A stretch of 64,000 nt of DNA from Qipengyuania atrilutea (GCF_013370205.1 NZ_JABWGV010000001.1:310001-374000), one strand, 5' to 3'. Counted from the first letter of the stretch, positions 1-9,675 are shown. Notes: generated by a model not told the origin, from the sequence alone. Program-made: numbers and translations.

Positions 1-54
1 ACCATACTGTCGGCGCTTGAGCAGCGAGGCATGCAAAACTTTTTTTCCAAGTGA
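1..54 (+). CDS. 3' end of an unidentified upstream gene (partial)
   Basis: The window opens inside an open frame that ends at a TGA at 52-54. Seventeen residues are visible, ending in GMQNFFSK. Its stop overlaps the GTG start of the next gene by four bases (GTGA), a common arrangement between co-transcribed genes, which supports it being a real gene end. Too little is visible to assign a family. Confidence 0.4.
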   Translation, partial: TILSALEQRGMQNFFSK

Positions 55-788
55 AGTTGCCGTTCGATCTGTCGACGCGCATCGGGCGTTTTGCTGGCGA
101 TCGCCGGGTGATTGTGGTGTTCGTCCTGCTATGCTTTGCGCTTGTGGGGCGTGTCTGGCTGGCGCAGCACCCGCAACATAACCCGTGGGCACCGCTCGAT
201 CTGCGCGATCCTCCGGGCTGGGCTACCGATACGAAGCTGACGGGGTTAAAAGACGATCCGGAACTGTGCCGCGCCGTACTCGACCGCAGCGATGTTGCGT
301 TTACCGATTTGCCGGCCAGCGAAGCGAGCGAGCCCGCCTGCGCTAGGCCGGACCGTGTCAAGCTCAACACCTTTCCCTACGCCGGGCGCAATCCGCCTTC
401 GACCTGCGCGGTAGCGGCGAGCGCCGAATACTGGCATCGGCATAGCGTTGCTCCCGCAGCTGAAGAGATTTTCGGCAGCCCGCTCTCACGGATCGAGCAT
501 TTCGGGAGCTACTCCTGCAGGCGCCTCTACGGCCGCGACAGCGGCGCCTGGAGCGAGCACGCCACCGGCAACGCCATCGACATCGCGGCATTCGTGCTGG
601 AAGACGGCACCCGCATCAGCGTGCTGGGCGATTGGGATGGTGGAGGCGACAAAGCGCGGTTCCTGCGCCAGGTCCGCGACGGGGCCTGCGATGCTTTTGG
701 AACGGTGCTTTCGCCCGAATATAACGAAGCCCACGCCGACCATTTTCATTTCGATCAGGCGCAGCGTTTCGGCGGCGTCTGCCGCTAG
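51..788 (+). CDS. extensin-like C-terminal domain protein (putative M15-like peptidase fold)
   Basis: A 245-residue protein with one N-terminal membrane segment (about residues 20-38), so probably anchored with its domain in the periplasm. The C-terminal part matches the bacterial extensin-like family. It carries SEHATGNAID (H170, D177) and later HADHFHFD (H228, H231, H233), an arrangement resembling the zinc site of M15 D-Ala-D-Ala peptidases, so a cell-wall role is likely but unproven. The start is a GTG overlapping the upstream stop. It ends one base short of the convergent phoB stop. Family assignment is good; the biochemical role is inference. Confidence 0.8.
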   Translation: MKLPFDLSTRIGRFAGDRRVIVVFVLLCFALVGRVWLAQHPQHNPWAPLDLRDPPGWATDTKLTGLKDDPELCRAVLDRSDVAFTDLPASEASEPACARPDRVKLNTFPYAGRNPPSTCAVAASAEYWHRHSVAPAAEEIFGSPLSRIEHFGSYSCRRLYGRDSGAWSEHATGNAIDIAAFVLEDGTRISVLGDWDGGGDKARFLRQVRDGACDAFGTVLSPEYNEAHADHFHFDQAQRFGGVCR

Positions 789-789
789 G

Positions 790-1476
790 TCAGGACTCCA
801 ATGCGTATCCGGCTGAGCGCACGGTTCGGATCGGGTCCTTCACCCCTTCGATCTCGATTGCTTTGCGGAGGCGGCGGATATGTACGTCGACCGTTCGCAG
901 TTCGATGTCGCTGCCCGTGCCCCATACGCCGTCGAGCAATTGCCCGCGGCTGAAGACGCGGCCGGGACTTTCCATGAAAAATTTCAGCAAGCGGTATTCC
1001 GTTGGTCCGAGCTGAAGCGTCTCGCCGCGCCGCTGCACTTTGTGCGCCACCGGATCGAGCCGCAGGTCGCCGACCTCGATCGCCTCGCCGGCGAGGGCAG
1101 GGCGGATGCGCCGCATGACCGCTGAGACTCGGGCGAGCAATTCGCGCGGAGAGAAGGGCTTCGTGATGTAATCGTCTGCGCCGGTTTCGAGGCCGCGGAC
1201 GCGGTCATCTTCGGCTTCGCGCGCAGTGAGCATGATGATCGGCACATGGGCCGTCGCCTTGTCGCGGCGCAGGCGGCGGCAAACCTCGATTCCGCTGGTT
1301 CCCTCGATCATCCAGTCGAGGATGATGAGGTCGGGCACGTCCTCGCTCGCCATGACCAGTGCTTCGTCGCCGTCGGCGGTGACGCGGACCTTATAGCCCT
1401 CGTTCGAGAACCGGTATTCGAGCAGTTCCGACAAAGCCGGATCATCTTCCACCAAGATCAGTTTTGCGCCCGTCAT
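790..1476 (-). CDS. phoB: phosphate regulon response regulator PhoB
   Basis: A 228-residue OmpR/PhoB-type regulator that, when phosphorylated, binds Pho boxes and activates phosphate-starvation genes. The receiver domain covers about residues 5-120, with acidic residues D11/D12, phospho-acceptor D54 in LIILDWM, T84 and K106. The winged-helix domain (about 130-226) contains GPTEYRLLKFFMESPG and the recognition-helix region near VDVHIRRLRKAIE. It is the last gene of the pstSCAB-phoU-phoB series, 21 bases after phoU. The partner kinase PhoR is encoded at the other end of the cluster. Confidence 0.95.
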   Translation of the reverse strand: MTGAKLILVEDDPALSELLEYRFSNEGYKVRVTADGDEALVMASEDVPDLIILDWMIEGTSGIEVCRRLRRDKATAHVPIIMLTAREAEDDRVRGLETGADDYITKPFSPRELLARVSAVMRRIRPALAGEAIEVGDLRLDPVAHKVQRRGETLQLGPTEYRLLKFFMESPGRVFSRGQLLDGVWGTGSDIELRTVDVHIRRLRKAIEIEGVKDPIRTVRSAGYALES

Positions 1477-1497
1477 CGCGGTTCCCCCGGCGCCCGC

Positions 1498-2166
1498 TTA
1501 ATGATCTTCGTCGGGCGGATAGAGCCCGGTCGCGGCGAAATGGACCATCTCGGCGACGTTGGTAGCGTGATCCCCGATACGCTCGATGTTGCGGGCTACG
1601 AAAAGGAGCTGCGCCGCGCTCGAAATCGTCGCAGGATTCTCGACCATGTGGCTGACAAGGTTGCGAAAAATACTATCGTAGAACGCGTCGACCTTTTCGT
1701 CAGTCTTGATGACTTCCAGCGCCAGCTCCGGATCGCGGGCGGCATAGGCGGTCAGAACGTCATGGACCATTTCGGCGGCAACTTCGGCCATCGCTGGGAT
1801 TAGCGTCAGCGGTTCGAAACGGGACCGGTTCTCGATCCGGTCGACCCGCTTGGCGATGTTTTTCGCATAATCGCCAATGCGTTCAACCACGCCAGCGATC
1901 TTAAGCGCGGCGATGACCTCGCGCAGATCGTCCGCCATCGGGGCGCGCAGGGCGATGACCCGGACCGCGAGCCGGTCGACCTCGGTTTCCAGGGCGTCGA
2001 TCTTCTTGTCGCGCAGTACGACCTGCTTCCCGAGCTCTCCGTCGCCGCGGACCATCGATTCGATCGCTTCGTGTATGGACACTTCCGCGAGACCGCCCAT
2101 CTCCGCGATAAGGCCGCGCAGGTGGGTAATGTCCTCGTCGAATGCCTTGACCGTATGTTCTGCCAT
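1498..2166 (-). CDS. phoU: phosphate-specific transport system accessory protein PhoU
   Basis: A 222-residue all-helical protein with the two PhoU repeats (about 8-100 and 115-210). In this family PhoU links the PstSCAB transporter to PhoR and keeps the Pho response off when phosphate is plentiful. Recognisable stretches are KAFDEDITHLRGLIAEMG at the start and RNIERIGDHATNVAEM in the second repeat. The start overlaps the pstB stop by one base, so the genes are probably translationally coupled. Length is normal for the family. Confidence 0.95.
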   Translation of the reverse strand: MAEHTVKAFDEDITHLRGLIAEMGGLAEVSIHEAIESMVRGDGELGKQVVLRDKKIDALETEVDRLAVRVIALRAPMADDLREVIAALKIAGVVERIGDYAKNIAKRVDRIENRSRFEPLTLIPAMAEVAAEMVHDVLTAYAARDPELALEVIKTDEKVDAFYDSIFRNLVSHMVENPATISSAAQLLFVARNIERIGDHATNVAEMVHFAATGLYPPDEDH

Positions 2167-2954
2167 TATCCGTACCGTCCGGTGATGTAATCCTTGGTCC
2201 GCTCTTCCAGCGGATTGGTGAATATGTCGGATGTCGGTCCGTATTCCACCATATGCCCAAGGTGAAAGAATGCCGTCCGCTGCGAAACGCGCGCCGCCTG
2301 CTGCATCGAGTGGGTAACGATGACGATTGCATACCGCCCGGCCAGATCCGCGATCAGTTCCTCGATCTTGGCCGTCGCGATGGGATCGAGTGCGCTACAT
2401 GGCTCGTCCATCAGAATAACCTCGGGATCGACAGCGATCGCGCGTGCAATACATAGCCGCTGCTGCTGGCCGCCCGACAGCGCAGTGCCGGAATCGGCGA
2501 GGCGGTCCTTCACCTCTTCCCATAATCCTGCGCGGCGCAGCGACCTCTCGACCACTGAATCGAGTTCATCCTTCTTCTCTGCGAAACCATGGATACGCGG
2601 GCCGTAGGCGATGTTCTCGTAGATCGACTTGGGAAACGGATTGGGCTTCTGGAACACCATGCCGACACGCGCACGAAGCTGCACCACGTCCATTTTCGAA
2701 CGGTAGATGTCTTCGCCGTCCAGCGTCACGCTGCCTTCCACGCGCGCGGCGGGAATGGTGTCGTTCATCCGGTTGAGCGTGCGCAGGAAAGTGGATTTGC
2801 CGCAGCCCGATGGGCCGATGAACGCGGTCACGACCGAAGAAGGGATGTCGATCGACACATCGTCGATCGCCTTCTTCTTGTCGTAGAAGACCGACACGTT
2901 CCGGGCCGCCATCTTGGCGTCCATCTTTTCCATGTTGTCGTGGATCAGTGTCAC
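2166..2954 (-). CDS. pstB: phosphate ABC transporter ATP-binding protein PstB
   Basis: The ATPase of the high-affinity phosphate importer. From the chosen start (262 residues) the Walker [10 protein letters not shown] lies at about 47-55, the signature ALSGGQQQR near 156-164 and the Walker B VILMDEP at about 177-183. The open frame extends far into pstA, so the start was chosen at a GTG whose GTGA overlaps the pstA stop; the next candidate is an ATG at 2933 (255 residues) with no evident ribosome-binding site. Located between pstA and phoU, in the usual order. Confidence 0.93.
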   Translation of the reverse strand: MTLIHDNMEKMDAKMAARNVSVFYDKKKAIDDVSIDIPSSVVTAFIGPSGCGKSTFLRTLNRMNDTIPAARVEGSVTLDGEDIYRSKMDVVQLRARVGMVFQKPNPFPKSIYENIAYGPRIHGFAEKKDELDSVVERSLRRAGLWEEVKDRLADSGTALSGGQQQRLCIARAIAVDPEVILMDEPCSALDPIATAKIEELIADLAGRYAIVIVTHSMQQAARVSQRTAFFHLGHMVEYGPTSDIFTNPLEERTKDYITGRYG

Positions 2955-4201
2955 CACTTTTTCTCGAATTTGTTGCGGAGGTAGATTGCGAGGCCGTTCA
3001 TAACGAGAAGGAAGGCAAGTAGCACGATAATTGCGGCACTGGTCCGCTCGACGAAGCCGCGGTCGATCTCGTCCGACCACAGAAAGATCTGCACCGGCAA
3101 CACCGTCGCGGGCGAGGTGAAGCCATCGGGCGGACTGGCGACGAAAGCACGCATTCCGATCATCAGGAGCGGCGCCGTTTCACCGAGCGCCCGCGCCATG
3201 CCGATGATCGTGCCGGTAAGGATGCCGGGCAGGGCAAGCGGCAGTACGTGATGGAACACGACCTGGACCTTCGATGCGCCGAGCGCCAGCGCGCCGTCGC
3301 GGATCGAGGGCGGCACCGCCTTAATAGCGTTGCGGCCCGAAATCACGATGACCGGCATCGTCATCAGCGCGAGCGTCATGCCGCCGATCAGCGGAGCGGA
3401 ACGCATGTTCGGAAAGATCCACAGGAATACGGCGAGACCGAGCAGACCGAAGATAATCGAGGGTACGGCCGCAAGGTTGTTGATCGATACCTCGATCACG
3501 TCGGTCCAGCGGTTACGCGGAGCGTATTCTTCAAGGTAGAGCGCGGCGAGCACGCCAATCGGAAAGGCCAGGATCAACGTCACGATCATCGTCAGGATCG
3601 AGCCCTTCAGCGCACCCCAGATGCCGACGAACTGCGGGCTCGTCGCATCGGATCGAACGAGGAAACCGCTATCGAAATTGCTCTGCAACACGCCTTGCTC
3701 CGCAAGCTGCGCGGCAAGCGCACGCATTTCGGGCGAGCCCTCGTTTGCGAGGCCGGATGCAAGCTTGGCGTCGGCGGGCAGCCAGAAAGTCTCGGACCGT
3801 TGCAGCAGGCTGGGGTCGGCAGCGATAGCTGCGCCGACATCGCGCCATGCTGCACTCGCGATCACCTCGCTTGCATCGACACCAATCTCCTGCGTCGCGG
3901 CATTCTCGACGATCTGCTCGAGGCCCTGCGCCTGAAGCGTCTGCATACCGGCGGGAGTGGACAAGATGGACGGGTCGCCGGACAGGCCGCTCGCGGCGAA
4001 GTCGATCGGCACGCGCACTTCGGCGCGCTGGAACCCGCCGATTGCGTTCGCGCTCATGGTGACCAGCAGAATGAACAGCACCGCGACCGAAAACAGGATC
4101 GCCGCGAGCCCCAGATACTTGAACCGGCGTTCCGCCTTGTAGCGTTTCGCAAGGCGTTTCTCGAATATCTCGGTGCGCGTCGGGGGGGTGGCCTGCGCCA
4201 T
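2951..4201 (-). CDS. pstA: phosphate ABC transporter permease PstA
   Basis: A 416-residue inner-membrane permease that forms the phosphate channel with PstC. A first membrane segment is at about 30-55, followed by a roughly 130-residue hydrophilic insert. The conserved BPD-transport domain follows, with its EAA-like loop near [21 protein letters not shown]. It is longer than the approximately 296-residue E. coli protein; extended forms are common in alphaproteobacteria. Its start overlaps the pstC stop by one base (TAATG). Confidence 0.93.
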   Translation of the reverse strand: MAQATPPTRTEIFEKRLAKRYKAERRFKYLGLAAILFSVAVLFILLVTMSANAIGGFQRAEVRVPIDFAASGLSGDPSILSTPAGMQTLQAQGLEQIVENAATQEIGVDASEVIASAAWRDVGAAIAADPSLLQRSETFWLPADAKLASGLANEGSPEMRALAAQLAEQGVLQSNFDSGFLVRSDATSPQFVGIWGALKGSILTMIVTLILAFPIGVLAALYLEEYAPRNRWTDVIEVSINNLAAVPSIIFGLLGLAVFLWIFPNMRSAPLIGGMTLALMTMPVIVISGRNAIKAVPPSIRDGALALGASKVQVVFHHVLPLALPGILTGTIIGMARALGETAPLLMIGMRAFVASPPDGFTSPATVLPVQIFLWSDEIDRGFVERTSAAIIVLLAFLLVMNGLAIYLRNKFEKKW

Positions 4202-5586
4202 TATTCGTATGCCTCCCGGAAGCGCTTGACGACGCGCAGCGCCACGAAATTAAGCCCCAGCGTCACGAGGAACAGCACGAAGCCTAAGGCAAAGGCGGCA
4301 AGCGTCGCAGGATGGTCGAAACTGCCTTCGCCCGTCAGTAGCGCGACGATCTGGTAGGTTACCGTCGTCATCGTCTCCAGCGGGTTGGCCGTGAGGTTCG
4401 CCGCGGCGCCGGCGGCCATGACGACGATCATCGTTTCGCCGATCGCGCGGCTGATGGCGAGCATTATCCCGGCGACGATCCCGGGAAGGGCGGCCGGAAC
4501 CAGCACGCGGCGGATCGTCTCGGATGTGGTCGCTCCCATCGCAAGGCTGCCGTCACGCATGGCGTTGGGCACGGCGGCGATGGAATCGTCGGCCATCGAG
4601 GAGACGAACGGAATGATCATGACGCCCATGACGAGACCGGCTGCCAGCGCGCTCTCGCTCGAAGCGTTGGCGATGCCGACCGACTGCGCGACGTCACGGA
4701 TGAACGGCGCGACCGTCAGCGCCGCGAAATATCCGTAGACGACCGTGGGCACACCGGCGAGTATCTCAAGCGTCGGCTTGAGCCAGCTGCGCCACGTAGG
4801 GCTTGCATATTGCGTGAGGTAGATCGCGCTCATCAGGCCGAGCGGTATGGCGACGATCATGGCGATGATGGCGCCGATATAGATCGTACCCCAGAACAGC
4901 GGGATCGCCCCGTAGCGCGTCGGATCGGGGTTTTCCGGGTTGGCGATCGGGTCTGGCCCCCATTCCGTTCCGAACAGGAAATCGACCGGGTTGATCATCC
5001 CGAAGAACCGCACCGTCTCGAACACGAGACTGGCGACAATCCCGAGCGTGGTGAGGATCGCGACGAGCGAAGCGACGAGCAGGATCGCGAGCACGGCTCG
5101 CTCGACCTTGGTGCGTGCGCCGAAGTCGGGTTTCAGGCGCAGGAACGCTTGGCTCCCGGCAAGCAGGCCGATTATTATCGTCGCGAGGATGCCGATAAGG
5201 TTATAGCGCGACAGTGCCTCCCGATACGGCTCGACCAGCGGGACGGCATCTTCATCGAAGACCGCCAGGGCATTGCCGCTCGCCACCGCCCGCGCTTCGT
5301 TGAGGAGCGCATTCCGCTGAAGGTCGAAGTCCGGCAGGGCCTGACCCGCCGGGCTCGCCAGTACCGATTGAGTCACGAGTTCCGGCGCAATCGCGCTCCA
5401 GAGCGCGATGAACGCGAGCACCGGAAGCACCACCCATAGTGCCACGAACCACGCATGGTACTGCGGGCGCGCGCGGAGCCTTCCGGCACCTTCGCGCGCC
5501 TGGAAGCTCCACGCTTTCGCACGCGCAGCCAGCCACCCGGCGAGGCCCAGCCCGACCGCAAGCAGAAGCAGAAGCGAAAGCGACAT
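4201..5586 (-). CDS. pstC: phosphate ABC transporter permease PstC
   Basis: A 461-residue inner-membrane permease, partner of PstA. An N-terminal membrane segment, a second at about 47-70 and an extra extracytoplasmic region precede the transport domain. The domain's cytoplasmic loop reads SIAAVPNAMRDGSLAMGA, followed by LPGIVAGIMLAISRAIGETM, which is typical of PstC. It is much longer than the E. coli protein (about 319), again as usual in alphaproteobacteria. It lies 30 bases downstream of pstS and overlaps pstA. Confidence 0.93.
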   Translation of the reverse strand: MSLSLLLLLAVGLGLAGWLAARAKAWSFQAREGAGRLRARPQYHAWFVALWVVLPVLAFIALWSAIAPELVTQSVLASPAGQALPDFDLQRNALLNEARAVASGNALAVFDEDAVPLVEPYREALSRYNLIGILATIIIGLLAGSQAFLRLKPDFGARTKVERAVLAILLVASLVAILTTLGIVASLVFETVRFFGMINPVDFLFGTEWGPDPIANPENPDPTRYGAIPLFWGTIYIGAIIAMIVAIPLGLMSAIYLTQYASPTWRSWLKPTLEILAGVPTVVYGYFAALTVAPFIRDVAQSVGIANASSESALAAGLVMGVMIIPFVSSMADDSIAAVPNAMRDGSLAMGATTSETIRRVLVPAALPGIVAGIMLAISRAIGETMIVVMAAGAAANLTANPLETMTTVTYQIVALLTGEGSFDHPATLAAFALGFVLFLVTLGLNFVALRVVKRFREAYE

Positions 5587-5616
5587 GGTAAAGCGTCCTA
5601 GCCGGCCCGGGCCGGA

Positions 5617-6663
5617 CTAGTCGAGGTCCGCCCGGGTAAGCGACGTCAATTCGTTGACGCGCCTGGTCTGTTCGGCCCGGACATCGTCGGGCGATGCTAC
5701 AAGGCCGATCGAAGCGAGCGGACCGTCGCGGTCCCAGCTTTGCGCCCACTGGTTGAGGAACTCGCGCAGACCCTGGATCGGCTTCACATGCGCTTTCTTC
5801 ACGTAAACGTAGAGCGGACGAGCACCGAGATAGTCGAAGCTGGCGATGTTCTCGTAAGTCGGCTCGACCCCGTTCATCGTCAGGCCCTGAACCTTGTCGG
5901 CGTTTTCCTCGAGATAGGAATAGCCGAACACGCCCACGGCCTGCGGGTTGCTTTCGATCTTCTGGACGATGAGGTTGTCCTGCTCGCCCTGCTCGACATA
6001 CGCGCCGTCGTTGCGGACTTCGGTACAGATCTGTGCGTGGCGGTCCTCGTCGGTCTCAGCGAGTGCTTCCATCTCCGGATTGGTGTCGCAGCCCGGTTCC
6101 AGCACGAGTTCCTTCAGCGCATCGCGCGTGCCCGACGTGGGAGGGGGGCCGTACACGAGGATACGTTGGTCGGGCAGAGACGGATCAACATCGGACCACA
6201 GCTCCGCGGTCTGCTCCTGCCCGTAGGGATTTGCGGCGAGCGCCTCGTACACGATCTTGGGCGTCAGGTTCATCGAGATACCGCCCTTGGCCGAAGCCAG
6301 AGCCAGTCCGTCGAGACCGACCTGAAGTTCCACGATCTCCTCGACGCCGTTCGCCTGACATTCTTCGAACTCGGACACCTTGATTCGCCGCGAGGCGTGG
6401 GTGATGTCCGGCGTATCGGAGCCGACGCCCGCACAGAACAGTTTGAAGCCAGCACCCGTGCCTGTCGATTCGATGATTGGCGAACTGATGTCCGGATTGG
6501 AGCGGGTCATCTGTTCGGCAACCGTCTTCGCGAAGGGGAACACGGTCGATGAGCCGACCGCGCGAACCTGGTTGCGCGTTTCCGAACTGCCGCCGCCGCT
6601 GCCGCAGGCTGCTACGGCCAGTGCGCCGAGCGAAACCGCGAGAAAATTCTTCAGTTTTGACAT
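5617..6663 (-). CDS. pstS: periplasmic phosphate-binding protein PstS (lipoprotein type)
   Basis: A 348-residue substrate-binding protein that delivers phosphate to PstCA. It begins with a lipoprotein signal ending in LAVAAC (Cys20), so it is probably tethered to a membrane. The phosphate-binding loop regions are visible as RAVGSSTVFPFAKTVAEQ near the N terminus and GPPPTSGTRDALKEL in the middle. AAGGGATC-type purines precede the ATG at normal distance. It heads the pst operon, and a weak Pho-box-like repeat lies at 6722-6739. Confidence 0.93.
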   Translation of the reverse strand: MSKLKNFLAVSLGALAVAACGSGGGSSETRNQVRAVGSSTVFPFAKTVAEQMTRSNPDISSPIIESTGTGAGFKLFCAGVGSDTPDITHASRRIKVSEFEECQANGVEEIVELQVGLDGLALASAKGGISMNLTPKIVYEALAANPYGQEQTAELWSDVDPSLPDQRILVYGPPPTSGTRDALKELVLEPGCDTNPEMEALAETDEDRHAQICTEVRNDGAYVEQGEQDNLIVQKIESNPQAVGVFGYSYLEENADKVQGLTMNGVEPTYENIASFDYLGARPLYVYVKKAHVKPIQGLREFLNQWAQSWDRDGPLASIGLVASPDDVRAEQTRRVNELTSLTRADLD

Positions 6664-6721
6664 TGCTTAGATCCCTTGAGTTTAAGCTGTCCGAATCCTG
6701 CTTGCCCTAGAGCGATGGATT

Positions 6722-6739
6722 GTTACGAATTGGCGACAT
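6722..6739 (-). promoter_or_regulatory. candidate Pho box upstream of pstS (weak)
   Basis: On the minus strand the sequence reads ATGTCGC-CAAT-TCGTAAC, two imperfect copies of the seven-base CTGTCAT Pho half-site with a four-base AT-containing spacer. The match is poor (about four to five of seven per half), but spacing and position, roughly 60-75 bases before the pstS ATG, fit a PhoB site. Confidence 0.35.
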
Positions 6740-6805
6740 TTTCGCGACTTTGCCGCCACGCGGGCAGTGCATTCGAAATCAGATGCATCACGGCAACGCA
6801 CCGCA

Positions 6806-8185
6806 TCAGAAATCTATCTGGGCGCGAACGCCGAGGCTGTCGACGCTGTAGGAAGTTTCGCCATCCTTTGCCGGGATCACCGCGCCGTCATAGGCGAGGC
6901 GACCATAGCTCATAAGGAAGCGGGTGTAATCGGTCGGGGTCCAGACGAGAGACGCGATATAGCCGTTCTGCATCCCGCCCGTGATCACGCCGTCGGTCAG
7001 GTCGAGGTAGTCGTAGCGCAGGTTCACCTGCAACGCTCCGAAACCGCCTTCGCCGACAGGATTGGCCGGCTTTACCCGGTCGAATACACCGGCCTTGTAA
7101 CCGCGCGTGTCGCCGGAGGTAAGAAAGTAGCCGACTTCCGCATAACCGCCGAAGAAGTCCGCGTCCTCGATGTCGCCGGGGCGGCTCACCGTTTGCCAGA
7201 ATGCTTCGCCGGCCGCGTGGAAAGGTCCGCTGATAAAGGCGCTCTCGAGACCGATGCCGCGTTCGCTGCGCGCGTCGAAGCTGCGCGTATCGACGAAGCG
7301 CGTATCGGTGAAATGTACGAGCGGTCGGTAGCGATAGCGTAGGCTATCTGCGGGGGCGATGTCGGCATAGTGCAGGGATCCGCCCAGATGCATCTGCGAA
7401 TCGCCGATCTTCGGCAGGTAGACCGCGCGTCCGTCGACGCCCCAGCGTTCGCCGGGCAGGTCTTCGATATTATCGCTGAACACGCCGCCCTGGATGAGCA
7501 CGTCGCCCGAAAGGTACTCTGCCGATACGCCGAGCAGCCGCTCGAACCCGAATGCATCGGTGAACGCGGCCCGCTCGATATGCGAAGTGAACCGGCTGCT
7601 GGTGAGTTCGTCGAGGCTCTGGAAGTTGTTGTGCTGGCCGATCGTGATCGTCGCGCCGCCGCTACCGTAGGTAAGTATGGCATCGGTGATTTCCGCGCCC
7701 TCTGCGAAATCGACCTCGACCTTGTAGCCGAAGCCGCCCGGAATATCGCCTTCGACGCCGAGGCGGATGCGGCGCGCTTCGCTGCCGAACCCGTCGTCTA
7801 CGCCGGTTCCGGAAGGCGCGTCGACGACGCCCGCGTCGAAATTGAAGCGCCCGCGCGGCTTGAAGCTCCACCCTCCGCGTCCTTCGATGACCGGAGCACC
7901 TTTCCACGCAACGTCGAAAGGGGGCTCGGACGCGTCGACGGGCGTCTCCGCAACGGCAGTATCGGCAGCAGGCGGAACGTCGCTGTTGGTTAGTGTCGTC
8001 ACGGATGCGCGGTCTTCACGCTCAAGTTCGTCGACGCGTGCCGTCAACGCCTCGATCTGTGCGCGCAATTCGGCGATCTCGGCTGCTCGGCTATCCGCAT
8101 CCTGCGCGGCAGCTGGAGTGGCAACGACGACCGGCACCGCGGCAGAGATGGCGAGAAGGCCCAGCCGCGTCGTATTCTTCCGCAT
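6806..8185 (-). CDS. phosphate-selective porin (OprP/OprO-like)
   Basis: A 459-residue outer-membrane beta-barrel. The start at 8185 gives a clean signal peptide ending in TPAAAQ; the frame is open further upstream, but that part overlaps the promoter. After the signal comes a short coiled coil (AEIAELRAQIEALTARVDEL), typical of OprO/OprP porins, then the barrel with repeated aromatic strands, ending in an aromatic residue (IDF). It probably admits phosphate through the outer membrane for PstS. It sits between phoR and pstS, with the best Pho-box candidate of the window upstream. Confidence 0.88.
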   Translation of the reverse strand: MRKNTTRLGLLAISAAVPVVVATPAAAQDADSRAAEIAELRAQIEALTARVDELEREDRASVTTLTNSDVPPAADTAVAETPVDASEPPFDVAWKGAPVIEGRGGWSFKPRGRFNFDAGVVDAPSGTGVDDGFGSEARRIRLGVEGDIPGGFGYKVEVDFAEGAEITDAILTYGSGGATITIGQHNNFQSLDELTSSRFTSHIERAAFTDAFGFERLLGVSAEYLSGDVLIQGGVFSDNIEDLPGERWGVDGRAVYLPKIGDSQMHLGGSLHYADIAPADSLRYRYRPLVHFTDTRFVDTRSFDARSERGIGLESAFISGPFHAAGEAFWQTVSRPGDIEDADFFGGYAEVGYFLTSGDTRGYKAGVFDRVKPANPVGEGGFGALQVNLRYDYLDLTDGVITGGMQNGYIASLVWTPTDYTRFLMSYGRLAYDGAVIPAKDGETSYSVDSLGVRAQIDF

Positions 8186-8234
8186 TGTGCGAAGCCTCTT
8201 CCGGTCCCGTTTGTTACGATACGGCGGCACTTCT

Positions 8235-8252
8235 ATGACCGTTGTGTTACAG
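8235..8252 (-). promoter_or_regulatory. candidate Pho box upstream of the phosphate porin
   Basis: The minus strand reads CTGTAAC-ACAA-CGGTCAT. This is two direct half-sites (consensus CTGTCAT, about five and six of seven matching) separated by four bases, exactly the spacing known for PhoB sites. It ends 50 bases before the porin ATG, in the place expected for a PhoB-activated promoter. Confidence 0.7.
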
Positions 8253-8299
8253 TTTTTTGACGGCCGAGTGCGGAAGTTTGGCACAGCTTCGGCGTATCG

Positions 8300-9499
8300 C
8301 TACGCAGGTTCGGCGTCGTCGCTTTCTTGGATGAGCGGAAACCTTACCGACACAAGTGTTCCGTTTCCGATGCTGCTCTCGATATCGAGTCGGCCCCGAT
8401 GCCGCTCGACGATATGCTTGACGATGGCGAGGCCGAGGCCGGTTCCGCCCGAGGCCCTGCTGCGCCCCGGATCGGTGCGGTAAAACCGGCGGGTCAGATG
8501 CGGCAAATGCTCTTCGGAGATGCCGTCGCCGAAATCCTTCACGGCTAACCGTACGTGACCTGCCCGGCCATGCTCGAGCGTCACTGTCACGGGCTTGTCC
8601 TGTGCACCGTATTTGAACGCGTTATCCACAAGATTGCGCACAAGCTGTTCGATCTGCTGGCGGTCCCCGGCAATCGTGAACTCACCCTCAAGATTGAGTT
8701 CGAGCCGGTCCTGCCGTTCCGCGGTAGCCCCATCATGCGCCGCGCGCTCGACCACTTCCTTCAGTTCGATGTGATCTTGCGGCAGATCGTGTTTCTCCGC
8801 CTCGACCCGCGACAATGACATGAGATCGCTGACGAGGTCCTGCATTCGGCGCGCTTCGCTCAGGATAGTATCGAGGAAGTGTTCGCGCTTCTCTGCATCG
8901 ATCCGGTCACCGTCGTCGCGCAGTGTCTCGACATAGCCGATGATGCTTGCAAGCGGCGTACGCAGTTCGTGGCTGGCATTGGCGACGAAGTCGGTATGCG
9001 CGCGCCCGATATCGGCCTCGGCAGTCCGGTCGATAAGCTCGATGACCGCCATGCGGCTGTCGATCGTCTGGCGCCCCATGCGCCAGATGTCGCGCCGCCT
9101 GACTAGACCGCGAACGAGAGTGGTTCCGCCGCTATTCGAATTGATGAGTTCGATTGCTGCCGGATTGCGGAAAGCAACGCGCGCGTCCTGGCCGATGATG
9201 TGACTGCCGAGCAGCTTACGCGCCTCGTTGTTCGCGACCGAGATCTTGCCATCCTCGGTAAGAAGGAGCGGCGTACCCGACAGTTCCAGCATGTCGCGCA
9301 TTGTCTCGCGGTCAAGCGGGTTGGCCTGCGCGGGGGCCGCAGCCGGCGGAGGATTTCCGCCTGTCAGCCAAAGCGATCCGAGCCATACGAGAAGGACCGC
9401 GCCGCATAGCCAGATCGAAAGTCCGCCCAGCGCCAATGCCGTGCAGCTAGCGAGCGCGAGCGCGATGCCGCTGACCGGAATATCCCTCACACTGCTCAT
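8300..9499 (-). CDS. phoR: phosphate regulon sensor histidine kinase PhoR
   Basis: A 399-residue kinase that phosphorylates PhoB. Two closely spaced hydrophobic segments lie within the first 50 residues, followed by a PAS-like region, the dimerisation/phospho-acceptor site FVANASHELRTPLASIIGY (His177) and a HATPase domain with NLVDNAFKYG, DFGDGIS and GTGLGLAIVKHI. I chose the ATG at 9499, with GAGG just upstream, over one at 9550 because it gives a membrane-targeted N terminus without a charged leader. It is the first gene of the Pho cluster on this strand. Confidence 0.92.
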   Translation of the reverse strand: MSSVRDIPVSGIALALASCTALALGGLSIWLCGAVLLVWLGSLWLTGGNPPPAAAPAQANPLDRETMRDMLELSGTPLLLTEDGKISVANNEARKLLGSHIIGQDARVAFRNPAAIELINSNSGGTTLVRGLVRRRDIWRMGRQTIDSRMAVIELIDRTAEADIGRAHTDFVANASHELRTPLASIIGYVETLRDDGDRIDAEKREHFLDTILSEARRMQDLVSDLMSLSRVEAEKHDLPQDHIELKEVVERAAHDGATAERQDRLELNLEGEFTIAGDRQQIEQLVRNLVDNAFKYGAQDKPVTVTLEHGRAGHVRLAVKDFGDGISEEHLPHLTRRFYRTDPGRSRASGGTGLGLAIVKHIVERHRGRLDIESSIGNGTLVSVRFPLIQESDDAEPA

Positions 9500-9600
9500 T
9501 GCCTCGCCGTGTAACCTAACGGTCGCACGAGCGCCACGGCTTTGCAGCATTTCTGCCGGAAAGCGCTGTCACCGTGCATCTATAGAGAAAATGCCATCGG

Positions 9601-9675
9601 TGGTGACCCCTACGGGAATCGAACCCGTGTTTCAGCCGTGAAAGGGCCGCGTCCTAACCGCTAGACGAAGGGGCC
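9601..9675 (-). tRNA. tRNA-Glu (anticodon TTC)
   Basis: The minus strand folds as a cloverleaf. The acceptor stem GGCCCCT pairs with AGGGGTC, the seven-base anticodon loop is CTTTCAC, and the T arm contains GGGTTCGATTCCC. The 3' ACCA is encoded in the DNA. It lies between phoR and recJ with no integrase or duplicated end nearby. Confidence 0.95.

Noticed and set aside
9601-9675. Genomic island at tRNA-Glu
   Set aside because: Flanked by core genes phoR and recJ, with no integrase and no second copy of the tRNA end seen.
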